From assembly GCF_026343185.1 (NCBI RefSeq), contig NZ_JAPEMA010000001.1:4030001-4094000 (forward strand): a stretch of DNA of 64,000 nt, read 5' to 3'. This document shows, in pieces, positions 51,210-60,033 of this stretch. Under the pieces are notes generated by a model that had not been told where the DNA came from, ran no database searches, and saw only the letters and a program-made list of their open reading frames with translations. The position numbers and the translations under genes were made by a program. This DNA is from Streptomyces sp. NBC_00091. GTDB lineage: Bacteria > Actinomycetota > Actinomycetes > Streptomycetales > Streptomycetaceae. Numbering within the stretch: the first letter of the stretch is position 1; every line of letters starts with the position of its first letter.

Positions 51210-52253
51210 ATGCGTGATCTTGCGGGGGGCTTCCGGTACTTGCTGGCCGGACAGAGATGGGTGTTCCGGAACGGCCGCTGGCTGGGCTTCGGCCTGCTGC
51301 CGGGCCTGGTCTCGCTGGCGCTGTACGCCGCCGCGCTGGCCGGGCTCCTCTACGGCGTCGACGACTTCGTCGACTGGGCCACGCCCTTCGCCTCGGACTG
51401 GTCCTCGCCCTGGCTCGGGATCTTCCGCGGCTTCCTGACCGTCGTGGTGATCTCCCTGGGGCTCTTCCTCTCGGTGATCACCTTCACCGCCGTGACCCTG
51501 CTGGTCGGGCAGCCCTTCTACGAGTCCCTCTCGGAGCAGGTCGACCGGACCGAGGGCGGCGACGTGCCCGAGTCGGGGCGCTCCTTCTGGGAGGACCTCT
51601 GGATCTCCGCCCGGGACAGCGTCCGGCTGCTGGTACGGGTGCTGCTGTACGGGATCCTGCTGTTCGCCCTCGGGTTCATCCCGGTGATCGGGCAGACCGT
51701 GGTCCCGGTGATCGGGTTCTGCGTCTCCGGCTTCTTCCTCACCCAGGAGCTCACCTCCGTCGCCCTCCAGCGGCGCCGGGTGGACCTGGCCGAGCAGCTG
51801 GTCCTGCTGCGCGGGCGGCGGGCGCAGGCGCTGGGCTTCGGGGTGCCGCTGGTGCTGGTGTTCCTGATCCCGCTGGTCGCGGTCTTCCTGATGCCGGGCG
51901 CGGTGGCGGGGGCGACCCTGCTGGCGCGGGACCTGGTGGGGGCGGATTCCGCCGAGGACGGGGCGGAGGGGGAGACCGAGGAGGCCGACTCCGACAGCCA
52001 CCCCTACGGCCAGGGCAACCCCTACGGCCAGGGCCACGCTCCGGGCCAGGGCCAGCCGTACGGCGCCCCCGGGCAGCCCTACGGCGCCGGGCAGCAGCCT
52101 TACGGCCAGGGCCACGCCCCGGGCCAGCCCTACGCCCCGGCCCAGCCCTACGCTCCGGCCCCCGGCCAGGGGCATCCCTACGCTCCCGGCCAGGCCTACC
52201 CGCCGGCTCCCGGCCAGGCCTACGGCCAGGGGTACCCGGCCTCGTACTCCTAG
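51210..52253 (+). CDS. EI24-domain membrane protein with PYGQG-rich tail
   Basis: A 347-residue protein. Residues 1-250 form an EI24/CysZ-like membrane domain with four to six hydrophobic segments (GFGLLPGLVSLALYAAALAG, FTAVTLLVGQPFYESLSEQV, LFALGFIPVIGQTVVPVIG). CysZ relatives carry sulfate, but many actinobacterial EI24 proteins have no known role. From residue 265 to the end the chain is a Pro/Tyr/Gly/Gln repeat (HPYGQGNPYGQGHAPGQG and so on), a likely disordered cytoplasmic tail. The ATG lies 15 bases after a CATAAACT box, so the message may be leaderless. Confidence 0.85.
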   Translation: MRDLAGGFRYLLAGQRWVFRNGRWLGFGLLPGLVSLALYAAALAGLLYGVDDFVDWATPFASDWSSPWLGIFRGFLTVVVISLGLFLSVITFTAVTLLVGQPFYESLSEQVDRTEGGDVPESGRSFWEDLWISARDSVRLLVRVLLYGILLFALGFIPVIGQTVVPVIGFCVSGFFLTQELTSVALQRRRVDLAEQLVLLRGRRAQALGFGVPLVLVFLIPLVAVFLMPGAVAGATLLARDLVGADSAEDGAEGETEEADSDSHPYGQGNPYGQGHAPGQGQPYGAPGQPYGAGQQPYGQGHAPGQPYAPAQPYAPAPGQGHPYAPGQAYPPAPGQAYGQGYPASYS

Positions 52254-52277
52254 GGCGGCGGCCAGGACGGCGGCCCC

Positions 52278-53177
52278 TCAGCGCCCGGCGCGCCGCAGCA
52301 GGGTGAGCGCCCCGACGGTGTCCTCGCCCGCGTGGGCCGCCGGGTCGGCCTCCAGCCGCTCCCGCATCAGGTCCAGGTACGGGCCGATCAGCTCGGTGCT
52401 GACCCCCTGGTCGGCGGCGGTGCGCACCAGGGTGCCGCTGGCCGCGACCTGCATGGCCAGGTTGGACTCCACCCCGCTGGTGAAGTCCCGCGAGGTCAGC
52501 CGCTCGGCGGCGTTCCCGGTGAAGAAGCCCATCGCGCCCAGCCACTCCGACAGCAGCGGCGCCAGGTCCTTCGGGGCGATGTCCTCGCCCTCGATCAGTG
52601 CGTAGGCGTGCGAGATCCCCCCGAACAGCCCGTACATCGCGCTCAGCAGCGCCACGTCGTGCAGGGCCGCGTGGCCGGGGTCCTCGCCGACGAAGCGGGC
52701 TGCGGCCGGGACCTCCAGCACCTCCCGGTGGGTGTCGAAGAGGGCGCGGGAGCCGCTGTAGAAGACGTAGCCCCCGGCCTCCGGGGCGCCGATCATCGAC
52801 GGGGTGCCCATGATCCCGGCGTCCACGAACCGGGCCCCGCGCTCCTGCGCCCAGGCGGCCCGCGCCCGGCCCTCGGCGGGGGTGCCGGTGGTGAGGTTGA
52901 CCAGGTCCTTGCCGGTCAGGTCGACGCCGTCCAGGGCGGAGCCGATGCTGGCGTCGTCCAGCAGGCAGAGCACGACCAGGGTGTTCGCGGCCACGGCCTC
53001 GGCGGCGCTCGCCGCGACGGCCGCGCCCTCGGGGGCCAGGGCCTCGGCCTTGGCGGCGGTGCGGTTCCAGACGGTCAGGGGGTGCCCGGCGGCGAGCCAG
53101 GTGCGGGCGAGGGCGGTGCCCATGTCGCCGAGGCCGAGCAGGGCGAGCGGACGCTTCGTCACGTGTGTGTCAGTCAT
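52278..53177 (-). CDS. NAD(P)-binding beta-hydroxyacid dehydrogenase/imine-reductase-like
   Basis: A 299-residue enzyme of the 6-phosphogluconate dehydrogenase NAD-binding superfamily. It opens LALLGLGDMGTALARTWLAA (Rossmann loop) with VWNRTAAKAEAL (NADP-type Arg), then LVNLTTGTPAEGR and FVDAGIMGTPSMIG. In true hydroxyacid dehydrogenases a Lys stands in the third motif; here GLFGGISHAYALIEGEDI lacks it, as in imine reductases. It is divergent from an HxlR regulator with a palindrome in between. Confidence 0.87.
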   Translation of the reverse strand: MTDTHVTKRPLALLGLGDMGTALARTWLAAGHPLTVWNRTAAKAEALAPEGAAVAASAAEAVAANTLVVLCLLDDASIGSALDGVDLTGKDLVNLTTGTPAEGRARAAWAQERGARFVDAGIMGTPSMIGAPEAGGYVFYSGSRALFDTHREVLEVPAAARFVGEDPGHAALHDVALLSAMYGLFGGISHAYALIEGEDIAPKDLAPLLSEWLGAMGFFTGNAAERLTSRDFTSGVESNLAMQVAASGTLVRTAADQGVSTELIGPYLDLMRERLEADPAAHAGEDTVGALTLLRRAGR

Positions 53178-53203
53178 GCCGTTTAGCCTGGTGGCGGGCG
53201 ATG

Positions 53204-53223
53204 AAGTGCTCAAGTACGCACTT
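53204..53223. promoter_or_regulatory. HxlR-type operator
   Basis: AAGTGC-n8-GCACTT is a perfect 20-base palindrome in the 98-base gap between the divergent oxidoreductase and HxlR genes. Confidence 0.65.
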
Positions 53224-53275
53224 TGGGGTGGGTGGTTACCCCGGGGTGAGCGAGCAGGTGGGAGGGGTGGGTGTG

Positions 53276-53614
53276 ATGGCGCTGACACGGAGGCCCGGGG
53301 CGGACCACTGCGGGATCGCGGCGGCGATGTCGGTGATCGACGGCAAGTGGAAGGTCTCGCTCCTGTGGGAGCTGGAGCAAGGTCCGCGCCGCCGCTTCGG
53401 CGAGCTGCGCCGGCTGGTCCCCGGGGTCTCGGAGAAGGTCCTCGCCGCGCAGCTGCGCGAGCTGGAGACGGACGGCATAGTCCACCGCGAGGTGTACGAC
53501 GAGGTCCCGCCGCGCGTGGAGTACTCCCTGACCCCGCTCGGCGAGGAGCTGAACGGGGCCCTGGAGGCCCTGGGGGAGTGGGGCGCCAAGCACCTCCTCC
53601 CGGATTCCGCCTGA
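53276..53614 (+). CDS. HxlR-family regulator
   Basis: A 112-residue winged-helix regulator. It has the conserved N-terminal Cys (ADHCGIAAAMSVIDGKWKVS), the recognition region RRFGELRRLVPGVSEKVLAA, and the wing HREVYDEVPPRVEYSLTPLG. The Cys often senses aldehydes or disulfide stress. GGAGGGG is eight to nine bases before the ATG at 53276; GTG 53273 and further upstream GTGs are possible. It likely controls the divergent oxidoreductase through the palindrome at 53204. Confidence 0.92.
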   Translation: MALTRRPGADHCGIAAAMSVIDGKWKVSLLWELEQGPRRRFGELRRLVPGVSEKVLAAQLRELETDGIVHREVYDEVPPRVEYSLTPLGEELNGALEALGEWGAKHLLPDSA

Positions 53615-53650
53615 GCCGGGGCCGAGCCGGGGCCCAGGCGGGGCCGGGCG

Positions 53651-54364
53651 TCAGGCGGGGATGTCGACCGTGACCACGTCCGGGGTGTGGTCGTCGGCCT
53701 CGGCCAGGAGGGTGCCGTCCGGGGCCCATGCGGCCGCGCCGCCGCAGCCCGTCCAGGGGCCCGCCGGGCCGACGTGGTTGGCGAGGACCACGTACAGGCC
53801 GTGCTCCTTCGCGATCCCGGGGTAGACGCTCGCCCGCTCGGCGCGGCCGCCGCCCGTGCCGTACAGGGAGCTGGCCAGGTGCACGGTGCAGCCGTCGGCC
53901 GCGGCCCGGCCGGCCAGGTCCGGGAAGTGGTTGTCGAAGCACACCCCCAGCGAGAAGCGGATGCCGCCGAGTGCGAAGCGCCCGTCGGCCGTGCCCGGGG
54001 CGAAGGCGCCCTGTTCGTGCTGGAAGAGGTGCTGTTTGGCGTACGCCGTCACGTGCGCGCCCTCCGCGTCGTACACCAGGGTCGCGATGGTGGGCAGCGG
54101 CCCGTCGGTGCGCAGGGCGACGTTGACAGCGGTCGCGATCCCGGCGGAGCGCAGCCCGTCCAGGCGGGGGTCCTCGGGGCCGTCCAGCCACAGGCCGGGG
54201 TCCTCGGCGAGGGACTCCAGCTCGTACCCGGTGAGCGTGAACTCCGGGAAGACCACCAGCTCCGCGCCCTGTCCGCGCGCCCGGGCGGCGAGGGCGGCGG
54301 CGTGGGCGGCGTTGGCGGTGACGTCGGCGGGGACGCAGGTGAGCTGCGCGGCGGCGATCTTCAT
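53651..54364 (-). CDS. Carbon-nitrogen hydrolase (nitrilase superfamily)
   Basis: A 237-residue amidase-type enzyme. The catalytic triad is Glu41 (VVFPEFTLTGYE), Lys110 (AYAKQHLF) and Cys142 (GVCFDNHFPD). The chain ends soon after the core fold, making it shorter than most members (260-300). The substrate cannot be read from the sequence. ATG at 54364 is 13 bases from the end of the upstream ltrA gene, so they may be co-transcribed. Confidence 0.9.
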   Translation of the reverse strand: MKIAAAQLTCVPADVTANAAHAAALAARARGQGAELVVFPEFTLTGYELESLAEDPGLWLDGPEDPRLDGLRSAGIATAVNVALRTDGPLPTIATLVYDAEGAHVTAYAKQHLFQHEQGAFAPGTADGRFALGGIRFSLGVCFDNHFPDLAGRAAADGCTVHLASSLYGTGGGRAERASVYPGIAKEHGLYVVLANHVGPAGPWTGCGGAAAWAPDGTLLAEADDHTPDVVTVDIPA

Positions 54365-54377
54365 AGGGTCCAGGGTG

Positions 54378-55544
54378 TCAGTCCTCCTGCGGGCTCCGGC
54401 CGCCGGGGAGTCCGCCGCGGCGGCGCACCAGGCCCAGTTCCACCAGGTTGAGGCCGGTCACCACGGCGGTCAGCAGCGCGAGCGCCCCGAGGGAGGGCAG
54501 CAGCGCGGCCGCCGGCAGCAGGGCCAGGACGGCCGCGGCGGCCACCAGCCGGGTCACCGACCAGGAGCGGAAGAGGTGCCAGCGGGTGTAGCCGAAGGTG
54601 GCGAGGAAGAGGGCGCAGCCCCCGTAGAGGAGGGCGGCGACGGCGAGCGGCAGCCGGGCGCCCGGGTGGGCGACGGCCTCGGCCATGCCGACGGCCACCG
54701 CGATGATCGAGGCGATCAGCGAGAGGTGCCCGTACGAGAGGACCTGCCGGGCCACGTCCGCCCGTACGGCCGCCGTCTCCAGCCCGTGCCGGACGGCTCC
54801 GGCGGCCAGGTGGAAGTAGACCCACCACATGCTGCAGACCAGGGTGAAGGCCACGGCGACGGCCGTCAGGGAGCCGGCGTCCAGGTCGGGGGCGGTGGCC
54901 ACCGGGGCGCCGACGGCCACGATCGACTCGCCGAGCGCGATCATCACGAACAGGCCGAACCGCTCGGCGAGATGGCCGGAGTCGAGGTTCAGCCGGACCA
55001 TGCTGGAGCGCGTCAGCCGGGGCGCGGCCAGGTCCACGGCGGCGGCCAGGGCCCACAGCCCGACGCGGGCGTTCCCGTCGAGGAAGGCGCCGGCCAGCAG
55101 CAGCGGTCCGCTGATCAGCACCGACAGGGTCACCGGGGTGGGCCTCAGGCGCCGGCTGCGGCCGTGGGCGAGCGCGGCGAGCACCAGGCGGGCGCAGAAG
55201 TAGGCTCCGGCGAGGAGCGGCCCGCGGTCGCCGTAGGCCTCGGGCAGGGCCAGGGCCATCAGCAGGCCGCACAGTCCGGCCGCGAAGAGGGCGATCCGGT
55301 TCAGCGGCCGGTCCGCGTCATGGGTGTTGGCGTGGACGGTGTTGCCCACCCACACCCAGTAGACGGGCACGAAGACGATCAGGGCGCGGCCGGTGCCGGC
55401 CCATCCGTGGTCGTGGTGCAGCAGGGCCGAGACCTGCGTGACGGCGAACACCAGCACCAGGTCGAAGAACAGCTCCGACCACGCGACCTTCTTCTCGGCC
55501 TTCTCGGCCTCCTCGGCCGGCTTTTCCGCTTCCTGCGACTCCAT
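54378..55544 (-). CDS. Low temperature requirement protein A family membrane protein
   Basis: A 388-residue integral membrane protein of the LtrA family. After a charged N terminus (EAEKPAEEAEKAEKKVAW) comes the family mark SELFFDLVLVFAVTQVSALL, then about ten more hydrophobic segments; HLAERFGLFVMIALGESIVA is the second mark. LtrA was named in Listeria; its activity is unknown. GGGGGG lies eight bases before the ATG at 55544; a GTG 15 bases upstream is less likely. Confidence 0.9.
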   Translation of the reverse strand: MESQEAEKPAEEAEKAEKKVAWSELFFDLVLVFAVTQVSALLHHDHGWAGTGRALIVFVPVYWVWVGNTVHANTHDADRPLNRIALFAAGLCGLLMALALPEAYGDRGPLLAGAYFCARLVLAALAHGRSRRLRPTPVTLSVLISGPLLLAGAFLDGNARVGLWALAAAVDLAAPRLTRSSMVRLNLDSGHLAERFGLFVMIALGESIVAVGAPVATAPDLDAGSLTAVAVAFTLVCSMWWVYFHLAAGAVRHGLETAAVRADVARQVLSYGHLSLIASIIAVAVGMAEAVAHPGARLPLAVAALLYGGCALFLATFGYTRWHLFRSWSVTRLVAAAAVLALLPAAALLPSLGALALLTAVVTGLNLVELGLVRRRGGLPGGRSPQED

Positions 55545-55598
55545 TTCGTGTCCCCCCACTCGAAGTTCGGGGAAAGGATGCCCGGTCGGATCGCACGG

Positions 55599-56174
55599 TT
55601 ATGCGCCGGGGCCCCGCAGCAGGGTCAGGAAGGAGCGGAACGCGGCGGGCATGTCCACCGATTCCGGGGCGAGCAGCCACTGGTACTGGAGGCCGTCCAT
55701 CACCGCCGTCAGCAGCGGAGCGGCCTGTTCCGGGGTGAGGCCCGAGGGGAGGCGCTCGCCGAACTCGGCGCGCAGCAGGGTGGCCATCTCCGCGCGTACC
55801 TGCGCGTAGCGCTCGGTGAAGAACGCGCGGGCCGGGTGGCCGTCGGTGACGCTCTCGCCGAGCAGCGCCGAGAAGGTCTGCACGATGCCGGGGCGCATGG
55901 CGTTGTACTCCACCAGCGACTCCAGCAGGTCCAGGCGCCAGGCGTCGGCGGCGGCGCGCGAGCCCCCGCCGGTGTCCCAGCGGTCGCGCTCCTCCAGGAC
56001 CGCGACCAGCAGGGCCTCCTTGGTCGGGAAGTAGTGCAGCAGCCCCTGCTGGGTCAGGCCCACGCGTTCGGCGACGGAGCCCAGGGACGCGCCCCGGTAG
56101 CCGCGCTCGGCGATCACCTCGACCGCCGCGCGGACGATCTCGCCGCGCCGTTCCTCGCTCTTCGCCCTGGCCAT
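55599..56174 (-). CDS. TetR-family regulator
   Basis: A 191-residue repressor. The N-terminal helix-turn-helix is IVRAAVEVIAERGYRGASLG, SVAERVGLTQQGLLHYFPTK; the C-terminal ligand domain is TetR_C-like with FTERYAQVRAEMATLLRAEF. AAGGGG lies eight bases before the ATG at 56174. It is divergent from the GH3 beta-glucosidase across a 143-base gap holding a palindrome, so it probably controls that gene in response to a sugar or glycoside. Confidence 0.9.
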   Translation of the reverse strand: MARAKSEERRGEIVRAAVEVIAERGYRGASLGSVAERVGLTQQGLLHYFPTKEALLVAVLEERDRWDTGGGSRAAADAWRLDLLESLVEYNAMRPGIVQTFSALLGESVTDGHPARAFFTERYAQVRAEMATLLRAEFGERLPSGLTPEQAAPLLTAVMDGLQYQWLLAPESVDMPAAFRSFLTLLRGPGA

Positions 56175-56249
56175 CGCCGGCACCCCTTCCGCTCACACCT
56201 GCCAGCAGGACCGTACGGCATGGTGAAATCACGAAAAGATTACAAGACC

Positions 56250-56265
56250 TACCGCTTGCCAGGTA
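56250..56265. promoter_or_regulatory. Candidate TetR operator
   Basis: TACC-n8-GGTA (16 bases) lies between the divergent TetR and GH3 genes, 53 bases before the GH3 start. Confidence 0.4.
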
Positions 56266-56317
56266 ACGGGTCCACGATGGGGGCCATCCGCCCCCCACCG
56301 GAAGAGGAGGCACGGCT

Positions 56318-58786
56318 GTGACCGATGCCGATCAGGCCCGCGAGGACCGGGCCCGCGAGGACCGGGCCCGCGAAGACGCCGTGGAAGCGGCGCTCGGCAA
56401 GCTGGACCTCGACACCAAGGCCCGCCTCCTGGCCGGCCAGGACATGTGGTCCCTGCCCGCCGTCCCCGGGATCGGGCTGGGCTCCCTGGTCATGTCCGAC
56501 GGGCCCGTCGGCGTCCGGGGCGTGCGCTGGACCGCCGACGACCCGTCGCTCGCCCTGCCCTCCCCGACCGCGCTCGCCGCCGCCTGGGACCCCGCCCTCG
56601 CCCGCCGCGCGGGCCGCCTCCTCGCCCAGGAGGCCCGCCGCAAGGGCGTCCACGTCCTCCTCGCCCCCACCGTCAACCTGCACCGCTCCCCGCTGGGCGG
56701 CCGCCACTTCGAGTGCTACTCCGAGGACCCGTACCTCACCGGCGCCATCGGCAGCGGCTACGTCAGCGGCGTCCAGGACGGCGGGGTCGCCACCACCGTC
56801 AAGCACTTCGTCGGCAACGACGCCGAGACCGAGCGCTTCACCGTCGACAGCGTCATCGCCCCGCGCCCGCTGCGCGAGGTCTACCTGGCGCCCTTCGAGG
56901 CCATCGTCGCCAACGCCCGCCCCTGGGGCGTCATGACCGCCTACAACCGCGTCAACGGCACCACCATGACGGAACACCGGTACCTGGTGAACGAGGTCCT
57001 GCGCGGCGAGTGGGGCTTCGACGGCTACAACGTCTCCGACTGGATGGCCGCCCGCTCCACCACCGGGGACGTCCTCGGCGGCCTCGACGTGGCCATGCCC
57101 GGCCCGCAGACCGTCTACGGGCCCGCCCTCGCCGAGGCCGTCCGCGCCGGGGAGGTCCCCGAGCACGCCGTCGACGGGGCCGTGCGCAACGTGCTGCGGC
57201 TCGCCGCCCGCGTGGGCCTCCTGGAAGGCGCCCCCGCCGTGGTCGCCGAGCCCCCCGCGCCGGTCGACGGGCAGGCCCTGGCCCGCGAGCTGGCCGCCCG
57301 GGGGTTCGTCCTCGTACGCAACGACGCCGGCGCCCTGCCGCTGGACGCCGCGCCCGGCCGCACCGTCGCCCTGATCGGCGCCGCCGCCCGGGACGCCCGC
57401 GTCCTCGGCGGCGGGTCCGCGACCGTCTTCCCCGAGCGGGTGGTGTCCCCGCTCGACGGGCTCACCGCCGCGCTGCCCGAAGGGGCCCTGACCTTCGCGG
57501 TCGGCGCCGACCCGAGCGACGAACTCGGCCCCGCCGGGCAGGGCTTCGAGCTGCGCGCCGTCTGCCGGGACGCCTCGGGGGCCGTCATCGGCGAGGGCGG
57601 CCTGCCGGGCGGGCAGGTCCAGTGGATCGGCGAGGACCTGCCCGCGGGGGTCACGTACGAGACGATGGCCACCATCGAGGTCACCGGTACGTACCTGCCG
57701 CGCGAGAGCGGCGAGCACGCCTTCGGCACCCGCGGACTCGGCGCCTTCACCCTCGCCGTCGGCGGCCGCACCCTCTGGGAGGGCGTCCAGGAGACGGGCG
57801 ACGAGGCCGACCCCTTCGAGGCCTTCTTCGGGGCCCCCAGCGAGCGCGCCCGGATCACCCTCACCGAGGGCGAGCCGGTCGGGGTGTCGCTGACCTACCG
57901 GGTTCCCGACATGAGCGCGTTGCCGCTCAAGGCCGTCGTGTTCTCCCTGCTCCACCTCGGGCCGCGGCGCGACGCCGACGAGCTGATCGCCGAGGCGGTG
58001 GCGGCCGCGCGGGCCGCCGACACCGCCGTCGTGGTCGTCGCCACCACCGAGCGGGTGGAGTCCGAGGGCTTCGACCGGCGCGACCTCACCCTGCCCGGCC
58101 GCCAGGACGACCTGGTGCGCGCCGTCGCCGCCGCCAACCCCGACACGGTGGTCGTCGTCAACGCGGGCTCCCCGGTGGAACTGCCCTGGCGCGAGGACGT
58201 CGCCGCCGTGCTGCTGACCTGGTTCCCCGGGCAGGAGGGCGGGGCCGCGCTGGCCGACGTACTCCTCGGGGAGGCGGAGCCCGGCGGGCGGCTGCCCACC
58301 ACCTGGCCCGCCGCGCTCGCCGACGCGCCCGTCACCGAGGTCGTCCCCGCCGAGGGACGGCTGGAGTACCGCGAGGGGCTGTTCATCGGCTACCGGGCGT
58401 ACGAGGCCCGGGGCGTGACCCCCGCCTACCCCTTCGGGCACGGCCTCGGCTACACCGACTGGGCCTACGAGTCCCTGGAGGCCACCGCCGGGTCCGTCAG
58501 GGTCCGCCTCACCAACACCGGGACCCGGCCGGGCCGCGAGGTGGTCCAGGTCTACCTGGCTCCCCTCGCGGACGGCGTCGAGCGCCCGGCGAGCTGGCTG
58601 GCCGGTTTCGCGGGCGCCGAGGCCGGCCCCGGCGAGAGCGTCGAGGTGGAGATCGCGCTGCCCCCCCGGGCCTTCGAGATCTGGGACGAGGAGGCGCGCG
58701 GCTGGCGCCGGATCGGCGGCACCTACGAGGTCCGCGCGAGCCACTCGCACGCCGACACCCGGCTGACGGCGACCCTCGACCTGTGA
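56318..58786 (+). CDS. Glycoside hydrolase family 3 beta-glucosidase
   Basis: An 822-residue enzyme that releases terminal beta-linked glucose (or a related sugar). Domains: GH3 N-terminal barrel (residues 25-310) with substrate motif TVKHFVGNDAETERF and nucleophile Asp241 in GYNVSDWMA; GH3 C-terminal sandwich interrupted by a PA14 insert at about 390-560 (GVTYETMATIEVTGTYLPRE); a final Fn3-like domain (VRVRLTNTGTRPGREVVQVY). No signal peptide, so it acts inside the cell on imported oligosaccharides. GAGGAGG lies seven bases before the GTG start. The divergent TetR regulator is the likely controller. Confidence 0.95.
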   Translation: MTDADQAREDRAREDRAREDAVEAALGKLDLDTKARLLAGQDMWSLPAVPGIGLGSLVMSDGPVGVRGVRWTADDPSLALPSPTALAAAWDPALARRAGRLLAQEARRKGVHVLLAPTVNLHRSPLGGRHFECYSEDPYLTGAIGSGYVSGVQDGGVATTVKHFVGNDAETERFTVDSVIAPRPLREVYLAPFEAIVANARPWGVMTAYNRVNGTTMTEHRYLVNEVLRGEWGFDGYNVSDWMAARSTTGDVLGGLDVAMPGPQTVYGPALAEAVRAGEVPEHAVDGAVRNVLRLAARVGLLEGAPAVVAEPPAPVDGQALARELAARGFVLVRNDAGALPLDAAPGRTVALIGAAARDARVLGGGSATVFPERVVSPLDGLTAALPEGALTFAVGADPSDELGPAGQGFELRAVCRDASGAVIGEGGLPGGQVQWIGEDLPAGVTYETMATIEVTGTYLPRESGEHAFGTRGLGAFTLAVGGRTLWEGVQETGDEADPFEAFFGAPSERARITLTEGEPVGVSLTYRVPDMSALPLKAVVFSLLHLGPRRDADELIAEAVAAARAADTAVVVVATTERVESEGFDRRDLTLPGRQDDLVRAVAAANPDTVVVVNAGSPVELPWREDVAAVLLTWFPGQEGGAALADVLLGEAEPGGRLPTTWPAALADAPVTEVVPAEGRLEYREGLFIGYRAYEARGVTPAYPFGHGLGYTDWAYESLEATAGSVRVRLTNTGTRPGREVVQVYLAPLADGVERPASWLAGFAGAEAGPGESVEVEIALPPRAFEIWDEEARGWRRIGGTYEVRASHSHADTRLTATLDL
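56336..56380 (+). repeat. 15-bp tandem repeat at the GH3 N terminus
   Basis: GCCCGCGAGGACCGG is repeated at 56336, 56351 and, with changes, 56366, giving AREDR-AREDR-AREDA. Confidence 0.85.
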
Positions 58787-58843
58787 CGGCGGGGCGGCGC
58801 GACACGCCGTAGCGCCGGATTGGCCGGAAAACATCCCCGAACC

Positions 58844-58880
58844 GGGACGGGGGCGGGCCCTGACGACCCGCCCCCGTCCC
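58844..58880. terminator. Bidirectional terminator
   Basis: GGGACGGGGGCGGG (58844-58857) pairs perfectly with its complement at 58867-58880 around a 9-base loop, between convergent GH3 and GDSL genes. Confidence 0.88.
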
Positions 58881-58887
58881 TTCCGCG

Positions 58888-59784
58888 TCAACGTGGCGGC
58901 TGCGCCGCCGTCACCTGTCGGTGCGCGAGTTCCGCGAGCCGCGCCTGCCCGTCCTTGCCCGGGTGGAACCAGTCCCAGTGGCTCAGTTGGTCCGCCGCGA
59001 AGGGGTACTGGAAGACCGCGCCGCCGTCGTAGCGGCACAGCTCGTCCTTCGCGCAGACCTCGCGCAGCACCTCGTTGTACTCGACCACCCGCGCCCGCAC
59101 CTTCTCCCGGCGGGCCGTCGCCCCGGCCTCGGCCGACAGCGGGTCGGCCAGCATGGACTGACAGATGCCCAGCTTCCAGATCTGCCGTACGACGGGGCTG
59201 TCCCGGCCCTGCTCCCACAGCCGCTGGAGGTCCGGCACGGAGGACACGTACACCTGCGAAGTGGGCGACGCGGCCCGCAGGTCCTTCAGGGACTGCTCGA
59301 AACCGGCCCGGAACTCGGCCACCGGGGTCATCGACGAAGCCGTGGGCCGGCAGGCGTCGTTCGAACCCACCATCACCGTGACCAGGCCGGGCTTGTGCTG
59401 CGCCGCCGAGGCCAGCTGCCCCGGCAGGTCCGCCATGCGCGAACCGGTCACCGCGTAGTTCCAGCTCCGCGCGGGCACCTCCGCGTCGCCGAGCAGCCGG
59501 GCGGCCAGGGAGCGGACCGCGGGATCGCTGCCGGTGGCCCAGGAGACCTCCGGGCAGTCGGCCAGCACCGAACAGGCGTCGAAACCACGGGTGATGGAGT
59601 CGCCGACCGCGGCGACCGAGGCGGGCGCGGGGTTCCAGCGCGGGGGGGCCTGCGCCCCGCGCTCGCCGCCGGCCGCCGGCCCGCCGGAGTCACAGCCCGT
59701 GACCACCGCGGCCAGGACGGCCACCGCCACACCCGCGCCCGTGGACGTCCGGCGCGCGCGACGGCGCGCAGCGGTGGTGCGCAT
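58888..59784 (-). CDS. SGNH/GDSL-family lipoprotein hydrolase
   Basis: A 298-residue exported esterase. The signal ends in the lipobox VVTGC (Cys31), so it is membrane-tethered. Block I is AAVGDSITRGF (catalytic Ser), block III MVGSNDACR, and block V DWFHPG (Asp and His). Several Cys (CSVLADC, LGICQSM, CAKDELC) suit disulfides outside the cell. GAGGGAGG lies about eight bases before the ATG. Substrate unknown; relatives cleave acyl esters. Confidence 0.9.
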   Translation of the reverse strand: MRTTAARRRARRTSTGAGVAVAVLAAVVTGCDSGGPAAGGERGAQAPPRWNPAPASVAAVGDSITRGFDACSVLADCPEVSWATGSDPAVRSLAARLLGDAEVPARSWNYAVTGSRMADLPGQLASAAQHKPGLVTVMVGSNDACRPTASSMTPVAEFRAGFEQSLKDLRAASPTSQVYVSSVPDLQRLWEQGRDSPVVRQIWKLGICQSMLADPLSAEAGATARREKVRARVVEYNEVLREVCAKDELCRYDGGAVFQYPFAADQLSHWDWFHPGKDGQARLAELAHRQVTAAQPPR

Positions 59785-60033
59785 CGGGTGGTCCTCCCTC
59801 GTCGCCCCGTGTCCTTCCGGGGGCGTCCTGCTGAGTGAATGCTCTGTGTTTACGGGCCTTGGAGCGACCGTACGTCACACCATGACCCCTGGCGCACGGT
59901 AGCTTTTTCCCGTGGCGTTTCGGCCGCAAGTGCCGCAGCGCAATGTCAAATAATTTCCGTTACATTACATCACGTCACATACTGTCCGTTTTCTGGAGTT
60001 TATTCCCGACCTCGTCCCACACTGGAGGTCCCG

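Noticed and set aside
56249..59218. 989-codon open frame opposite the GH3 gene
   Set aside because: Antisense shadow; low-complexity composition, and it crosses two real convergent genes and their terminator.
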